From Veillonella sp. CHU740 (GTDB lineage Bacteria > Bacillota > Negativicutes > Veillonellales > Veillonellaceae): a stretch of 64,000 bases of DNA. The translations under genes and the position numbers were made by a program. The stretch's first letter is position 1. The number at the start of each line of letters is the position of its first letter. This document shows, in pieces, positions 41,561 to 50,680 of this stretch. Below the pieces are notes generated by a model. It saw nothing but the letters and a program-made list of their open reading frames with translations, was not told the origin of the DNA and searched no databases. The stretch is from the NCBI RefSeq assembly GCF_003992055.1, contig NZ_RQVD01000004.1, positions 111,898 to 175,897 of the forward strand, given 5' to 3'.

Positions 41561-42795
41561 TACCTGCAGTAACAGTAGAGGGAGCCTTACAAGAATTGAA
41601 GGCTCCTTTTAGTAAATATATATTGGAAACGGAGCAAGTTTCACTAAATGGATGTCGAGATCGAGTGTTGGCAGAACCTGTGGTGGCACAGATGAACTAC
41701 CCTCCATTCCGTCGTTCTGCGATGGATGGTATTGCCGTTGCCTTTCAGGAAGGGGTCAACACGTATACCATCGTAGATACAATCGGTGCAGGAGAAACCT
41801 TTCAAGGCACATTAGCCAAAGGGCAAGGGATTGCGATTATGACGGGAGCAATGATTCCCGATACAGCAGATACTGTGATTGTGAAAGAAGCTCTCGTAGA
41901 GATAGATGCTAATCATGTACGAGTGTCCGGCAAGATTCAACAAGGACAACATATTTTGTTAGAAGGAGAAGATGTAGAAGTTGGTGAAGTGTTAGCGCCT
42001 AAGGGGACTCGATTAGCACAAGGGCATATGGCTTTATTTGCCAGTCAAGGTATTCAAACTGTATGTGTATACCGAAAGCCACGAGTACTTTTGTTGACGA
42101 CAGGTCGTGAAGTGGTAGATGTATCGGATACGGTACAAGCGGGACAAATCTATAACTCTAACCGATATTTATTCCAAGGCGCATTAGAATCTCTTGATGT
42201 TGAGGTAGCAGTTGTTGCACATTTATCAGATGCGCCAGATGCATTGGAATTAAATTATCAAAAGGTACTTCAATTACTAGATGCAAATGGGTCTATTGAT
42301 ATGATAATTAGCACTGGTGGTGTATCCGTAGGCGATTTTGATACGATGCCTCAACTCTATGAACAACTAGGAGCTCGTACACTATATCGTCGGTTGCAGA
42401 TGAGACCAGGAGCAGCTTCCTTTGGGGGCTGTATAGAAAGAGATGGGCATATAATATGGTGTATGGGCTTATCTGGGAATCCTACAGCCGCCTTGAATCA
42501 ATTTTATATATTGGTTGCACCTATATTACAAACTCTATCTGGAGATACAGAAAGCAAAGCACCTTGGATATCGTGCTATTTAGGGGAAACTATAGATCGT
42601 AATCATCCTTGCGATCGGTATTATCAGGGATCTTTGCAATATGAAGAAGGGAAATGTTGGTTTTATCCAAACTTCGCTATGACATCGGGTGGAATAAAAA
42701 GCATAGCAAGTGCCACAGGGCTTCTAAAAGTAGCTAAAAATAGTGATGTTATGAAACAGGGAGAACTTGTAGAAGTGCTTTTATTTTCAAAGTAA
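41557..42795 (+). CDS. moeA: Molybdopterin molybdenumtransferase MoeA
   Basis: 412 residues from ATG 41557, preceded by AAAGGAG. Signatures are FRRSAMDGIAVAF (N-terminal), GAMIPDTADTVI, the Mog-like domain IISTGGVSVGDFDT and GLSGNPTAALNQF. It inserts molybdate into adenylated molybdopterin. The upstream in-frame TTG at 41536 is not needed. It forms a two-gene molybdenum cofactor operon with mobAB. Confidence 0.93.
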   Translation: MIPAVTVEGALQELKAPFSKYILETEQVSLNGCRDRVLAEPVVAQMNYPPFRRSAMDGIAVAFQEGVNTYTIVDTIGAGETFQGTLAKGQGIAIMTGAMIPDTADTVIVKEALVEIDANHVRVSGKIQQGQHILLEGEDVEVGEVLAPKGTRLAQGHMALFASQGIQTVCVYRKPRVLLLTTGREVVDVSDTVQAGQIYNSNRYLFQGALESLDVEVAVVAHLSDAPDALELNYQKVLQLLDANGSIDMIISTGGVSVGDFDTMPQLYEQLGARTLYRRLQMRPGAASFGGCIERDGHIIWCMGLSGNPTAALNQFYILVAPILQTLSGDTESKAPWISCYLGETIDRNHPCDRYYQGSLQYEEGKCWFYPNFAMTSGGIKSIASATGLLKVAKNSDVMKQGELVEVLLFSK

Positions 42796-42851
42796 GTGAG
42801 AATAAAGAATCAAAAAAATGAATAAATACCCTTGCTTTTTAACAAAATATC

Positions 42852-42880
42852 TTGTGTATATAGAAAATATTTGGTATAAT
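42852..42880 (+). promoter_or_regulatory. Promoter of the dicarboxylate symporter gene
   Basis: TTGTGT (42852-42857), a 17-nt spacer, TG-G-TATAAT (TATAAT at 42875-42880). Confidence 0.8.
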
Positions 42881-42913
42881 CTTTCTATAGAATTATAAAA
42901 CTAGGGTCTAGTA

Positions 42914-42959
42914 AAAAGAGACACGATGTGCTATCCAGTACACCAGTGCCTCTTTTTAT
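42914..42959 (+). terminator. Terminator-like hairpin in the symporter leader
   Basis: AAAGAGACAC pairs (one mismatch) with GTGCCTCTTT, with an inner GTG/CAC, followed by Ts. It lies downstream of the promoter at 42852-42880 and upstream of the gene at 43002. It may be an attenuator, or the moeA terminator placed after the next promoter. Confidence 0.65.
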
Positions 42960-43001
42960 ATGGTCCATGTAAGGGTATTACTTTGAAAGAAAGGAGATTC
43001 T

Positions 43002-44327
43002 ATGGCAGTATTAAAAAGATTGGGTCTATCCGGATGGATTGTTATCGGCCTGATTGCAGGTGTGTTGGTGGGCAGTGTAGCACCGGACTTTGCGAAACAA
43101 CTGAAGCCTTTAGGTGATGTATTTATTCGCATGATTAAAATGATTGTAGTTCCATTGATTTTCAGCTCTCTCGTTATGGGGATTGCTGGTACAGGGGACT
43201 TTAAAAAGTTAGGTCGCCTAGGCGGTAAAGCAATTTTATGGTTTGAAATTGCTACAACTTTGGCATTATTCGTAGGTTTGTTTGTAGTTAATGTATTCGA
43301 ACCAGGTGTAGGTGTTAATTTAACAGCTACTGGTAATGCGGTAGATATTGCAAATAAAGCAGCTGCGAAAGGTGAAATGGACCACGTACAAATGTTGGTT
43401 AACATCATTCCAACGAATATCGTAGATGCTATGGCTCGTGGCGATATGTTACAAATTATCTTCTTTAGTTGTATGTTTGCCATTGCCGCAGCTAGCATTG
43501 GTAAAGAAGGTAAACAAATTGTAGAGCTTTCCAAAGACTTGGCTCACATCATGTTTAAAGTAACGCACTATGTTATGTACGTATCTCCAATCGGTATTTT
43601 TGGTGCCATTGCCTATACGGTAGGTAACTTCGGTTTAGGTATGTTAGTACCGTTAATGAAACTTGTGTTTACATTATACGGTGGATTGATTTTATTCTTA
43701 GTGATCATCGTTGCTATCGCATCATTCCTTACAAAAGTAAACTTGTTTAAATTAGGTAAAGTATTGAAAGAACCAATCGTGTTGGCTTTCTCTACAGCAG
43801 CTTCTGAAGCGGCATTACCGATTGCGATGGAAAAGTTGAAAAAAGTAGGGATTCCAAACCAAGTAGTAAGTTTTGTGTTACCGTTGGGATATACATTTAA
43901 CTTAGATGGATCTACATTGTATTCTTCCTTAGCAGTTGTATTTATTTCACAAGTATATGGCATTCCGTTCCCGATTGAACAACAATTGTTGATGGTTCTT
44001 ACGTTGATGTTATCTACGAAAGGGATTGCAGCAGTACCGGGAGCTTCCTTAATTGTGATTGCGGGTACAGCAGCAGCCTTTGGCTTGCCGGTAGAAGGAT
44101 TGGCATTAATTCTTGGCGTGGATCGTATCTTGGATATGGCTCGTACCGTATGTAACTTGTCTGGTAACTGCTTGGCGGCTGCTCTAGTAGGTCGTTGGGA
44201 AAATGAAGTGTCTGCAGAGCGATTGACATATTTAATGGAACATCCATTAACTGATGAAGAAGTAGATGCGATGGAACAAGAAAGCTTTGAGCACGTAGGC
44301 GAAGCCCACGAAAATGCAAAAGCATAA
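43002..44327 (+). CDS. Dicarboxylate/amino acid:cation symporter (DAACS)
   Basis: 441 residues with about eight membrane segments and two hairpin loops. The hairpin region FSTAASEAALPIAMEKL corresponds to the serine-rich loop and PLGYTFNLDGSTLYSSLAV to the cation/substrate site, with AVPGASLIVIAG and GVDRILDMARTVCNLSGNCLAA following. The family takes up glutamate, aspartate or C4-dicarboxylates with Na+ or H+. The exact substrate cannot be fixed from the motifs. AAGGAG precedes the ATG. Confidence 0.9.
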   Translation: MAVLKRLGLSGWIVIGLIAGVLVGSVAPDFAKQLKPLGDVFIRMIKMIVVPLIFSSLVMGIAGTGDFKKLGRLGGKAILWFEIATTLALFVGLFVVNVFEPGVGVNLTATGNAVDIANKAAAKGEMDHVQMLVNIIPTNIVDAMARGDMLQIIFFSCMFAIAAASIGKEGKQIVELSKDLAHIMFKVTHYVMYVSPIGIFGAIAYTVGNFGLGMLVPLMKLVFTLYGGLILFLVIIVAIASFLTKVNLFKLGKVLKEPIVLAFSTAASEAALPIAMEKLKKVGIPNQVVSFVLPLGYTFNLDGSTLYSSLAVVFISQVYGIPFPIEQQLLMVLTLMLSTKGIAAVPGASLIVIAGTAAAFGLPVEGLALILGVDRILDMARTVCNLSGNCLAAALVGRWENEVSAERLTYLMEHPLTDEEVDAMEQESFEHVGEAHENAKA

Positions 44328-44370
44328 ATACAAACTATCTAGATTGTATATCATCTAGTATAACAATATA

Positions 44371-44408
44371 AGCACCATGCTAATATAGAGCAGGCATGGT
44401 GCTTTTTT
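44371..44408 (+). terminator. Intrinsic terminator of the symporter gene
   Basis: Perfect 10-bp stem AGCACCATGC (44371-44380) with GCATGGTGCT (44394-44403) and a run of Ts. Confidence 0.88.
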
Positions 44409-44610
44409 GTTGCCTATGGATAGATATTTTATGTCGAATTGTGACAATTATTAATAGACGAAATATAGGAAAACGTTGTATGATGATTCTAATAGACTTT
44501 TCTTTATCGTAGTACTAGTCAAAAGTATGAATTTACGAAGAGTGTCAATTAGTCGATGATATTGTATGCTCTATGCAAGTGCATGAGTGCGTATTGGGAG
44601 GGGAATATAT

Positions 44611-46281
44611 ATGTTAAATGATATTGAAATTGCTCAACAGGCAGAGATGAAACCAATTGTAGAGATTGCCAAAGGATGCCAACTTTCAGAAGATGAATTG
44701 GAATTATATGGAAAATATAAAGCGAAAGTTTCCTTTGATGCGATGGAACGTTTACAACATAAACCGAATGGAAAACTTGTGTTAGTGACGGCCATTACAC
44801 CAACACCAGCTGGAGAAGGAAAATCGACTACTACCATCGGTTTAACACAAGCCTTACAACAAATTGGGGTGAATAGCATTGCCGTATTGCGAGAACCATC
44901 CTTAGGACCTGTCTTCGGTGTGAAAGGTGGCGCTGCAGGCGGTGGCTATGCACAAGTGGTACCAATGGAAGATATCAACCTTCATTTTACAGGAGATATG
45001 CATGCGATTACATCAGCTAACAATTTATTAGCAGCTATGATTGATAATCACATTTTCCAGGGCAATGCATTGCAAATTGATGTGAGACGCATTAGTTGGA
45101 AGCGCGTTATGGATATGAATGACCGTGCCCTACGAAATGTTGTGGTAGGTCTCGGTGGTCCTATGAGTGGTGTACCACGAGAAGATCATTTTATGATTAC
45201 AGTGGCTTCAGAAATTATGGCTATTTTGTGTTTAGCTCGTGATTTAGAAGATTTAAAAGCACGGTTTGGACGAATTGTCATTGGTACGAATCTATCGGGC
45301 GAACCTGTATTTGTACATCAATTAGGTTGTGAAGGGGCGATGGCGCTTCTTATGAAAGATGCCATAAAACCGAATTTAGTACAAACCCTTGAGCATACGC
45401 CAGTGTTGATTCACGGTGGGCCATTTGCGAATATTGCTCATGGATGTAACTCTATTATTGCCACTAAATTGGGATTGAAGCTAGGTGATGTTGTCATTAC
45501 AGAAGCGGGCTTTGGCGCTGATTTGGGAGCGGAAAAGTTCTTGCATATTAAATGTCATTATGGAGATATTTTCCCAGATGCAGTGGTGATTGTGGCGACG
45601 ATACGAGCTCTAAAAATGCATGGAGGCGTGCTAAAATCTGATCTTACAAAAGAAAACGTGACAGCAGTACAGGAAGGCTTTGTTAACTTAGAAAAACAAA
45701 TTGCCAATATGAAAGCCTTTGGGCTACCTGTATTAGTGAGCGTTAATAAATTTGCTACTGATACAGCTGCTGAAATCGATGCATTGTTAGCATTGTGCGA
45801 ACGCCATGGTGTCGATGTGACACTGAATGAATGTTGGGAAAAAGGCGGCGCTGGTGGTATCGATATGGCGCAGCAAGTGATGCGTATATTAGAGAATACA
45901 ACGACGAAACCGACTTTCTTATATGATGTGAAAGATACCATTTCAAATAAATTGACGGCTATCGTTAAAGAAATATATGGCGGTACTGGAGTTGTATTTA
46001 CAAGTGCAGCGAAAAAACAAATTGCGCAATTAGAAGAATGGGGCCTTGCGGACTTACCGGTATGCGTAGCTAAAACACAATATTCTTTGAGTGATAATCC
46101 AGAATTATTGGGCGCTCCAACTGATTTCACAATTACAGTACAAGATGTGCGTATTGCCAATGGTGCTGGATTTATTGTGTGTCAGACAAGTAATATCATG
46201 GTTATGCCAGGCTTGCCAAAACAGCCAGCGGCCCTTGGCATGGATGTGACTACAGATGGCACAATTCAAGGACTATTCTAG
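44611..46281 (+). CDS. fhs: Formate-tetrahydrofolate ligase
   Basis: 556 residues from ATG 44611, exactly the usual family length. The GTG at 44587 lies before the GGGAGGGG ribosome site and is rejected. The ATP-binding loop is [16 protein letters not shown] (about 63-78). [18 protein letters not shown] and [13 protein letters not shown] are family signatures. It activates formate to 10-formyl-THF with ATP, feeding purine synthesis or working in reverse for ATP. fchA follows after 8 nt. Confidence 0.96.
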   Translation: MLNDIEIAQQAEMKPIVEIAKGCQLSEDELELYGKYKAKVSFDAMERLQHKPNGKLVLVTAITPTPAGEGKSTTTIGLTQALQQIGVNSIAVLREPSLGPVFGVKGGAAGGGYAQVVPMEDINLHFTGDMHAITSANNLLAAMIDNHIFQGNALQIDVRRISWKRVMDMNDRALRNVVVGLGGPMSGVPREDHFMITVASEIMAILCLARDLEDLKARFGRIVIGTNLSGEPVFVHQLGCEGAMALLMKDAIKPNLVQTLEHTPVLIHGGPFANIAHGCNSIIATKLGLKLGDVVITEAGFGADLGAEKFLHIKCHYGDIFPDAVVIVATIRALKMHGGVLKSDLTKENVTAVQEGFVNLEKQIANMKAFGLPVLVSVNKFATDTAAEIDALLALCERHGVDVTLNECWEKGGAGGIDMAQQVMRILENTTTKPTFLYDVKDTISNKLTAIVKEIYGGTGVVFTSAAKKQIAQLEEWGLADLPVCVAKTQYSLSDNPELLGAPTDFTITVQDVRIANGAGFIVCQTSNIMVMPGLPKQPAALGMDVTTDGTIQGLF

Positions 46282-46289
46282 GAGGTAAT

Positions 46290-46910
46290 ATGGAATTACA
46301 TACAGTATCAGTGTTGGATTTTATTCGTGAACTGGGCTCTAGTGCTCCGGCTCCAGGGGGTGGAAGTGTAGCGGCGATGAATGGATCTACGGCAGCAGCA
46401 CTCATCGAAATGGTAGCGAATTTGACGATTGGTAAAACGAAGTATGAATCTGTCCAAGAGGAAATGAAAACAATTCAAACCCAGATGTGTCAGGTGAAAG
46501 TAGACTTTATCCACTATATTAATAAAGATAGCGTAGCTTTTATGGAACTAATGGGAGCTTTCAAATTACCAAAAGAAACTGACGAGGAAAAACACATTCG
46601 TAAAGAAGAGATTCAACGTACCACAAAGCAAGCTGCCCTCGTACCATTTGAAATTGGTGTGTTAGCAGCATCTTTATTACCGCTGGCAGAAACAGTGATT
46701 GTGAAAGGCAACTCCAATGCCATTACTGATGGTGCCATTGCTGTGATTAATGCCAGAGCAGCTGTAAAAAGTGCATTTTTGAATGTTAGAATTAACCTTG
46801 GCTCTATTCAGGATCAAGAATTTGTGGATACCATGAATACACGGATGAGCAAGATTGAAGCAACATTGGATGAAGAGGAGAAACGCCTGTTAAGTTTGGT
46901 GCAATTATAA
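46290..46910 (+). CDS. fchA: Methenyltetrahydrofolate cyclohydrolase (FTCD_C / FchA family)
   Basis: 206 residues, all-helical cyclodeaminase domain. ELGSSAPAPGGGSVAAMNGSTAAALIEMV is the family signature at the N-terminus, and a second conserved stretch is KGNSNAITDGAIAVINARAAV. FchA interconverts 10-formyl- and methenyl-THF, the step after fhs. The alternative, formimino-THF cyclodeaminase of histidine breakdown, uses the same domain. A perfect AGGAGGTAAT precedes the start. Confidence 0.9.
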   Translation: MELHTVSVLDFIRELGSSAPAPGGGSVAAMNGSTAAALIEMVANLTIGKTKYESVQEEMKTIQTQMCQVKVDFIHYINKDSVAFMELMGAFKLPKETDEEKHIRKEEIQRTTKQAALVPFEIGVLAASLLPLAETVIVKGNSNAITDGAIAVINARAAVKSAFLNVRINLGSIQDQEFVDTMNTRMSKIEATLDEEEKRLLSLVQL

Positions 46911-46995
46911 TCAAAGGGCTTGCTTATGTGTATGAGAGGTACTGCCTTTTGTACGGTAAGAAAAACTAGTAAGTATGATGAAAAGGAGATCCTGA

Positions 46996-48297
46996 ATGGA
47001 TATTTTAGTAAACCCCATCGTGTTATCGGTGATTGCCATGTCAATCTTGTGTTTACTGCGATTCAATGTGTTGCTGTCAGTCATTGCAGCTTCCTTGGTG
47101 GCAGGATTAGCAGGTGGTATGTCTGTGACAGATACTATCGAATCTTTGATTGGCGGTATGGGTGGCAATTCGGAAACTGCATTTAGCTACATTTTGTTAG
47201 GGGCCTTAGCGATTGTCATAGGTCGCTCTGGGTTAGCTACCGTAGTGACGAAAAAAATTACGAATATAGTAGGCACAAAAAAGGTAGCTTTTACATTGCT
47301 CATTGCCTTTGTGGCGTGCTTTTCGCAAAATTTAATTCCTGTGCATATTGCGTTTATTCCCATTTTGATTCCGCCCCTCTTGGTGGTTATGAATCGTATG
47401 AAATTGGACCGTAGAGCGGTGGCGTGTGCATTAACATTTGGGTTGAAAGCGCCATATGTATCTTTGCCAGTTGGATTTGGCTTGCTATTTATGACTATCA
47501 TAAAAGATCAAATGGTAGCGAACGGAGTAAATGTATCGATTTCCGATATAGCTTCTGTTATGTGGATTGGTGGCATATCCATGGTAGTAGGATTATTGCT
47601 TGCCATTGTGTACTATAGTCGAAACCGTGAGTATGAAGATATTGCGGTGATACAAGAAGAAACTACCGATGAAGTACCTCGTATGACAGCGGACTGTTGG
47701 AAAGGTCTTGCGGGAGCAGCAGTCGCTTTTGTGGCACAATTATATTTTAAGTCTTTGCCGATTGGTGCTCTAGCAGGTTTAGTTGTATTCTTTGCAACAG
47801 GTCTTATTAAGTGGTCAAAAATGGATGAAGATATTGAAGGTGGGATCCGCATGATGGGGACGATAGCCTTTGTCATGTTAATTGCAGCGGGCTATGCTAA
47901 CGTTTTGCGTGAGACCAACTCAGTAGAACATTTAGTGTCAGCTACTGTATCTATCATTGATTCTAAGTTAATTGGTGCTATCGTTATGCTAGTGGTAGGC
48001 TTGTTAATCACAATGGGGATTGGCACTTCCTTTGGGACAATTCCGGTGATTGCTTCTATTTATATTCCTATGGGAGTGCATTTAGGATTTTCCGTGCCAG
48101 CTATCATATTGCTGATTGGTATCGCTGCAGCATTAGGTGATGCAGGGTCTCCAGCATCTGACTCTACATTAGGACCAACATCGGGACTCAATGCAGATGG
48201 ACAACATAATCATATATGGGACACTTGTGTGCCAACATTTATATTCTATGACATTACCTTGTTAGTAGGTGGTGTTGTAGGAGCGCTAGTATTATAA
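46996..48297 (+). CDS. Na+/H+ antiporter family transporter (YuiF-like)
   Basis: 433 residues, about 11-12 membrane segments. The N-terminus MDILVNPIVLSVIAMSILCLLRFNVLLS and ISYILLGALAIVIGRSGLATV match the Na_H_antiport_2/3 families (COG2056). The end has ALGDAGSPASDSTLGPTSGLNADGQHNHIWDTC, highly conserved in YuiF-type proteins. Relatives have been proposed to carry amino acids such as histidine. With fchA next door an amino-acid substrate feeding one-carbon metabolism is plausible but unproved. Confidence 0.8.
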   Translation: MDILVNPIVLSVIAMSILCLLRFNVLLSVIAASLVAGLAGGMSVTDTIESLIGGMGGNSETAFSYILLGALAIVIGRSGLATVVTKKITNIVGTKKVAFTLLIAFVACFSQNLIPVHIAFIPILIPPLLVVMNRMKLDRRAVACALTFGLKAPYVSLPVGFGLLFMTIIKDQMVANGVNVSISDIASVMWIGGISMVVGLLLAIVYYSRNREYEDIAVIQEETTDEVPRMTADCWKGLAGAAVAFVAQLYFKSLPIGALAGLVVFFATGLIKWSKMDEDIEGGIRMMGTIAFVMLIAAGYANVLRETNSVEHLVSATVSIIDSKLIGAIVMLVVGLLITMGIGTSFGTIPVIASIYIPMGVHLGFSVPAIILLIGIAAALGDAGSPASDSTLGPTSGLNADGQHNHIWDTCVPTFIFYDITLLVGGVVGALVL

Positions 48298-48300
48298 TAT

Positions 48301-48338
48301 AAAAGGACTGCCACGCATTGGTGTGGGAGTCCTTTTGT
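48301..48338 (+). terminator. Intrinsic terminator of fhs-fchA-transporter
   Basis: AAAAGGACT (48301-48309) pairs with AGTCCTTTT (48328-48336), with inner CCAC/GTGG pairing. Confidence 0.85.
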
Positions 48339-48387
48339 ATATCTTTTATGTCATCTACGTTGTATTAATCGTATTAGGAGTGCTGTA

Positions 48388-48585
48388 ATGGAACTTAAGG
48401 ATGTAATGACTACACAAGAAGCTGGAGAACGTTGGGGGATTCCTGCGGACTCTATCAAACAATGTTGTTTAAAGAGGTATGCTAACAAGCAGTTTACCGA
48501 TGAGGAATGTCGCAAGTCGGGTAAATCATGGTTAGTCACAGTTGCTGGTATGTCAAGGCTATATGGAGAAGAGAAGCGTAAGTGA
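48388..48585 (+). CDS. Small helix-turn-helix protein, excisionase-like
   Basis: 65 residues. TTQEAGERWGIPADSIKQCC is an HTH segment, followed by FTDEECRKSGKSWLVTVAGMSRLYG, which resembles the winged HTH of small DNA-binding proteins found in Firmicutes genomes and mobile elements. AGGAG precedes the ATG by 8 nt. It sits 220 nt from a tRNA-Lys gene, a usual integration target, so it may be left from a mobile element. No integrase gene is intact here. Confidence 0.7.
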   Translation: MELKDVMTTQEAGERWGIPADSIKQCCLKRYANKQFTDEECRKSGKSWLVTVAGMSRLYGEEKRK

Positions 48586-48624
48586 TTTGGAAATAATATT
48601 AATACAATAGCAAGGAATAAAAAT

Positions 48625-48683
48625 AATGCACGCAGTTTACAGATAGCTGTTTTAGCTAACTTGTGAAACTGCGTGCATTTTTC
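48625..48683 (+). terminator. Long hairpin terminator after the small HTH gene
   Basis: ATGCACGCAGTTT (48626-48638) pairs with AAACTGCGTGCAT (48666-48678). An inner TAGCT/AGCTA stem closes the loop, and a T run follows. Confidence 0.85.
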
Positions 48684-48773
48684 AAGAAATCAAGTAAGCT
48701 GGGGTCAAGCTGGAGTCAAAATGGGGTCAACTTGAAAAAGTTTAGTCAATCAATTTTAGTGTTACAAAACAAA

Positions 48774-48797
48774 AGAACCGCACTGTTGTGCGGTTCT
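48774..48797 (-). terminator. Intrinsic terminator of tRNA-Lys
   Basis: AGAACCGCAC (48774-48783) pairs with GTGCGGTTCT (48788-48797). Read on the minus strand it is followed by TTTTG. Confidence 0.85.
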
Positions 48798-48802
48798 AGG
48801 TA

Positions 48803-48878
48803 TGGTGGAACACCAGGGGTTCGAACCCTGGACCCTCTGATTAAGAGTCAGATGCTCTGCCAACTGAGCTAGTGTTCC
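48803..48878 (-). tRNA. tRNA-Lys (anticodon CTT)
   Basis: On the minus strand a 76-nt cloverleaf including encoded CCA. The acceptor GGAACAC pairs with GTGTTCC, the D-arm is GCTCAGTTGGCAGAGC, the anticodon arm is TCTGA-CTCTTAA-TCAGA with anticodon CTT, and the T-arm is CAGGG-TTCGAAC-CCCTG. It reads AAG codons. It has its own promoter and terminator. Confidence 0.97.
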
Positions 48879-48903
48879 ATAGTTGAATTGAAATTATGGT
48901 TTT

Positions 48904-48932
48904 ATTATAGACCCATCATTCAATTTTGTAAA
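48904..48932 (-). promoter_or_regulatory. Promoter of tRNA-Lys
   Basis: Minus strand TTTACA (48927-48932), a 17-nt spacer, TATAAT (48904-48909). Confidence 0.8.
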
Positions 48933-48998
48933 CGATAAATTTAGAAATTACATAGGTAACTACTTGCTATTTACGCGGTTCTATGTAATAATAGAGAG

Positions 48999-49021
48999 GT
49001 CAGGAATTGCCTGGCTTTTTT
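48999..49021 (+). terminator. Short terminator upstream of rpmG
   Basis: GTCAGG (48999-49004) pairs with CCTGGC (49010-49015) and a T run follows (49016-49021). A promoter-like TTGCTA (48964-48969) lies only about 35 nt upstream, so this could attenuate rpmG-secE-nusG transcription or insulate it. Confidence 0.55.
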
Positions 49022-49118
49022 AGATTGCATTTGACATAGGCTCCCACTTGTGGTAGTCTATATTAGTATGTTTATGATGTAATAGCCGTCTAGGCACTTT
49101 AAAGAGAGGTGTAAACTG

Positions 49119-49268
49119 ATGCGTAACGCAGTAACTATGGCTTGTACTGAATGCAAGCAACGTAACTATCAGACAAACAAAAACAAAAAAAATAACCCAG
49201 ATCGTATTGAAATGAATAAATTCTGTAAATTCTGTGGTAAACACACGTTACACCGTGAAACAAAATAA
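49119..49268 (+). CDS. rpmG: 50S ribosomal protein L33
   Basis: 49 residues. [17 protein letters not shown] and the second pair FCKFCGKH give the four zinc-binding cysteines of the C+ form of L33, and the HTLHRETK end is typical. AGAGGTG precedes the ATG. It is the first gene of the conserved rpmG-secE-nusG-rplK order. Confidence 0.95.
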   Translation: MRNAVTMACTECKQRNYQTNKNKKNNPDRIEMNKFCKFCGKHTLHRETK

Positions 49269-49304
49269 TTATTCAGTTATTTGTTGACGTGAGGATGTGA
49301 TATC

Positions 49305-49529
49305 ATGGCAGTAACTAATTCCAAAGCTCAAGCACAACAAAACGGCAATGGAAAATTTGTTCGTGAAGTTCGTTCTGAGCTTAAGAAAGTAGTCTGGCCT
49401 ACACGTAAAGAACTTGTGAATTATACGATTGCAGTATTCGTAGCAGTAATTCTTATCTCTGCTATTATTGGTATCGTTGACACAGTGTTTGCAGAACTTT
49501 TTAAATTGTTAAAGAGTGCTGTAAGGTAG
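49305..49529 (+). CDS. secE: Preprotein translocase subunit SecE
   Basis: 74 residues, the short single-span form of Firmicutes. The conserved amphipathic stretch FVREVRSELKKVVWPTRKELVNYT is followed by one membrane segment (AVFVAVILISAIIGIVDTVFA). It holds the SecYEG channel together. AGGATG-rich leader; nusG follows after 12 nt. Confidence 0.95.
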   Translation: MAVTNSKAQAQQNGNGKFVREVRSELKKVVWPTRKELVNYTIAVFVAVILISAIIGIVDTVFAELFKLLKSAVR

Positions 49530-49541
49530 GAGGCCTTTTTG

Positions 49542-50078
49542 ATGGGAACAGATAAAAAGTGGTATGTCTTACATACTTACTCAGGCTACGAAAATAAAGT
49601 AAAAACCACTTTGGAATTGAAAGTTCAAGCTATGGGAATGGAAGATGTGATTTCTCGCATTTTGATTCCTATGGAAGATGAAATCGATGAAAAAGATGGT
49701 GTAAAAAAAGTAGTAAAACGCAAAGTCTTTCCGGGCTATGTGCTGGTAGAGATGGAAGTAAATGATGAATCATGGTATGTAGTGCGTAATACGCCAGGTG
49801 TAACAGGATTCGTTGGTTCTGTAACAAAACCAGTACCACTATCTGATTCTGAAGTAGCTTATATCTTAAAGTCTCAAGGCTTAGATCAAGAGCCAGTACA
49901 AAATCTCGACGTTGAAGTAGGAGAAACTGTCCGAATTACATCCGGTGCTTTTGAAGATAGGACCGGCGTTATTACTGAAATTAACCACGAACATGCAAAA
50001 CTACGCTTAAATGTAGAAATGTTTAATCGTGAAACCCCAGTAGAGGTAGAATATTCTCAAGTTGAGAAGATTCTTTAA
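49542..50078 (+). CDS. nusG: Transcription antitermination factor NusG
   Basis: 178 residues from ATG 49542, 8 nt after AGGAGG (TTG 49539 is possible but weaker). The NGN domain opens with KKWYVLHTYSGYENKVKTTLE and has FPGYVLVEM and VRNTPGVTGFVG. The KOW motif is GETVRITSGAFEDRTGVITEIN. It binds RNA polymerase and controls elongation and pausing. Confidence 0.96.
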   Translation: MGTDKKWYVLHTYSGYENKVKTTLELKVQAMGMEDVISRILIPMEDEIDEKDGVKKVVKRKVFPGYVLVEMEVNDESWYVVRNTPGVTGFVGSVTKPVPLSDSEVAYILKSQGLDQEPVQNLDVEVGETVRITSGAFEDRTGVITEINHEHAKLRLNVEMFNRETPVEVEYSQVEKIL

Positions 50079-50131
50079 TATATAATATAACTCTAACCTT
50101 TTTAGGCGGCCGGGAGGTTGCCAGTGGGAGG

Positions 50132-50167
50132 GGCAATTTCGCTCCGTTACCACCACATTTTGACGCA
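50132..50167 (+). promoter_or_regulatory. Leader motif before rplK, candidate ribosomal-protein binding site
   Basis: GTGGGAGGGG, a short spacer, then CCGTTACCACCAC. The arms GTGG...CCAC can pair. Nearly the same motif recurs before rplA. Confidence 0.5.
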
Positions 50168-50183
50168 AGGAGGTGTAATCACC

Positions 50184-50609
50184 ATGGCTAAAAAAGTTAG
50201 TAAAGTTGTGAAATTACAGTGCGAGGCTGGTAAAGCGAGTCCAGCGCCACCGATTGGTCCAGCTTTGGGTCAAGCAGGTGTTAACATCATGGGCTTCGTT
50301 AAAGAATTTAACGAAAGAACAGCTCAACAAGCTGGTCTTATCATCCCAGTTGTTATTACTGTATACGAAGATAGAAGCTTCACTTTCATCACAAAAACTC
50401 CACCAGCTGCAGTTTTATTGAAAAAAGCAGCAGGTATCCCAAAAGGATCTGGAGTACCTAACCGTGATAAAGTAGCTAAAGTTGGTCGCGATAAGGTTCG
50501 TGAAATCGCTGAACTTAAAATGCCTGACCTAAATGCTAACACTGTTGAGCAAGCTATGCGTATGGTAGAAGGTACTGCACGCAGCATGGGCATTGAAATC
50601 GTTGATTAA
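50184..50609 (+). CDS. rplK: 50S ribosomal protein L11
   Basis: 141 residues from ATG 50184, preceded by AAGGAGGTG; the family length is exactly 141. [34 protein letters not shown] is the N-terminal signature and [12 protein letters not shown] the end. It forms the GTPase-associated centre with 23S rRNA and L10/L12. The longer ORF from 50118 includes leader sequence and is rejected. Confidence 0.97.
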   Translation: MAKKVSKVVKLQCEAGKASPAPPIGPALGQAGVNIMGFVKEFNERTAQQAGLIIPVVITVYEDRSFTFITKTPPAAVLLKKAAGIPKGSGVPNRDKVAKVGRDKVREIAELKMPDLNANTVEQAMRMVEGTARSMGIEIVD

Positions 50610-50636
50610 TTAGCGTACGGTATGTGACTCACATAT

Positions 50637-50669
50637 CGGTGGGAGGGACATCCCGTTACACCACATAAG
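50637..50669 (+). promoter_or_regulatory. Leader motif before rplA, repeat of the rplK one
   Basis: GGTGGGAGGG-ACAT-CCCGTTACACCAC: GGG/CCC and GGTG/CACC can pair. The resemblance to the rplK leader suggests binding of the same protein, L1 being the usual operon regulator. Confidence 0.5.
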
Positions 50670-50680
50670 GAGGAATAAAA

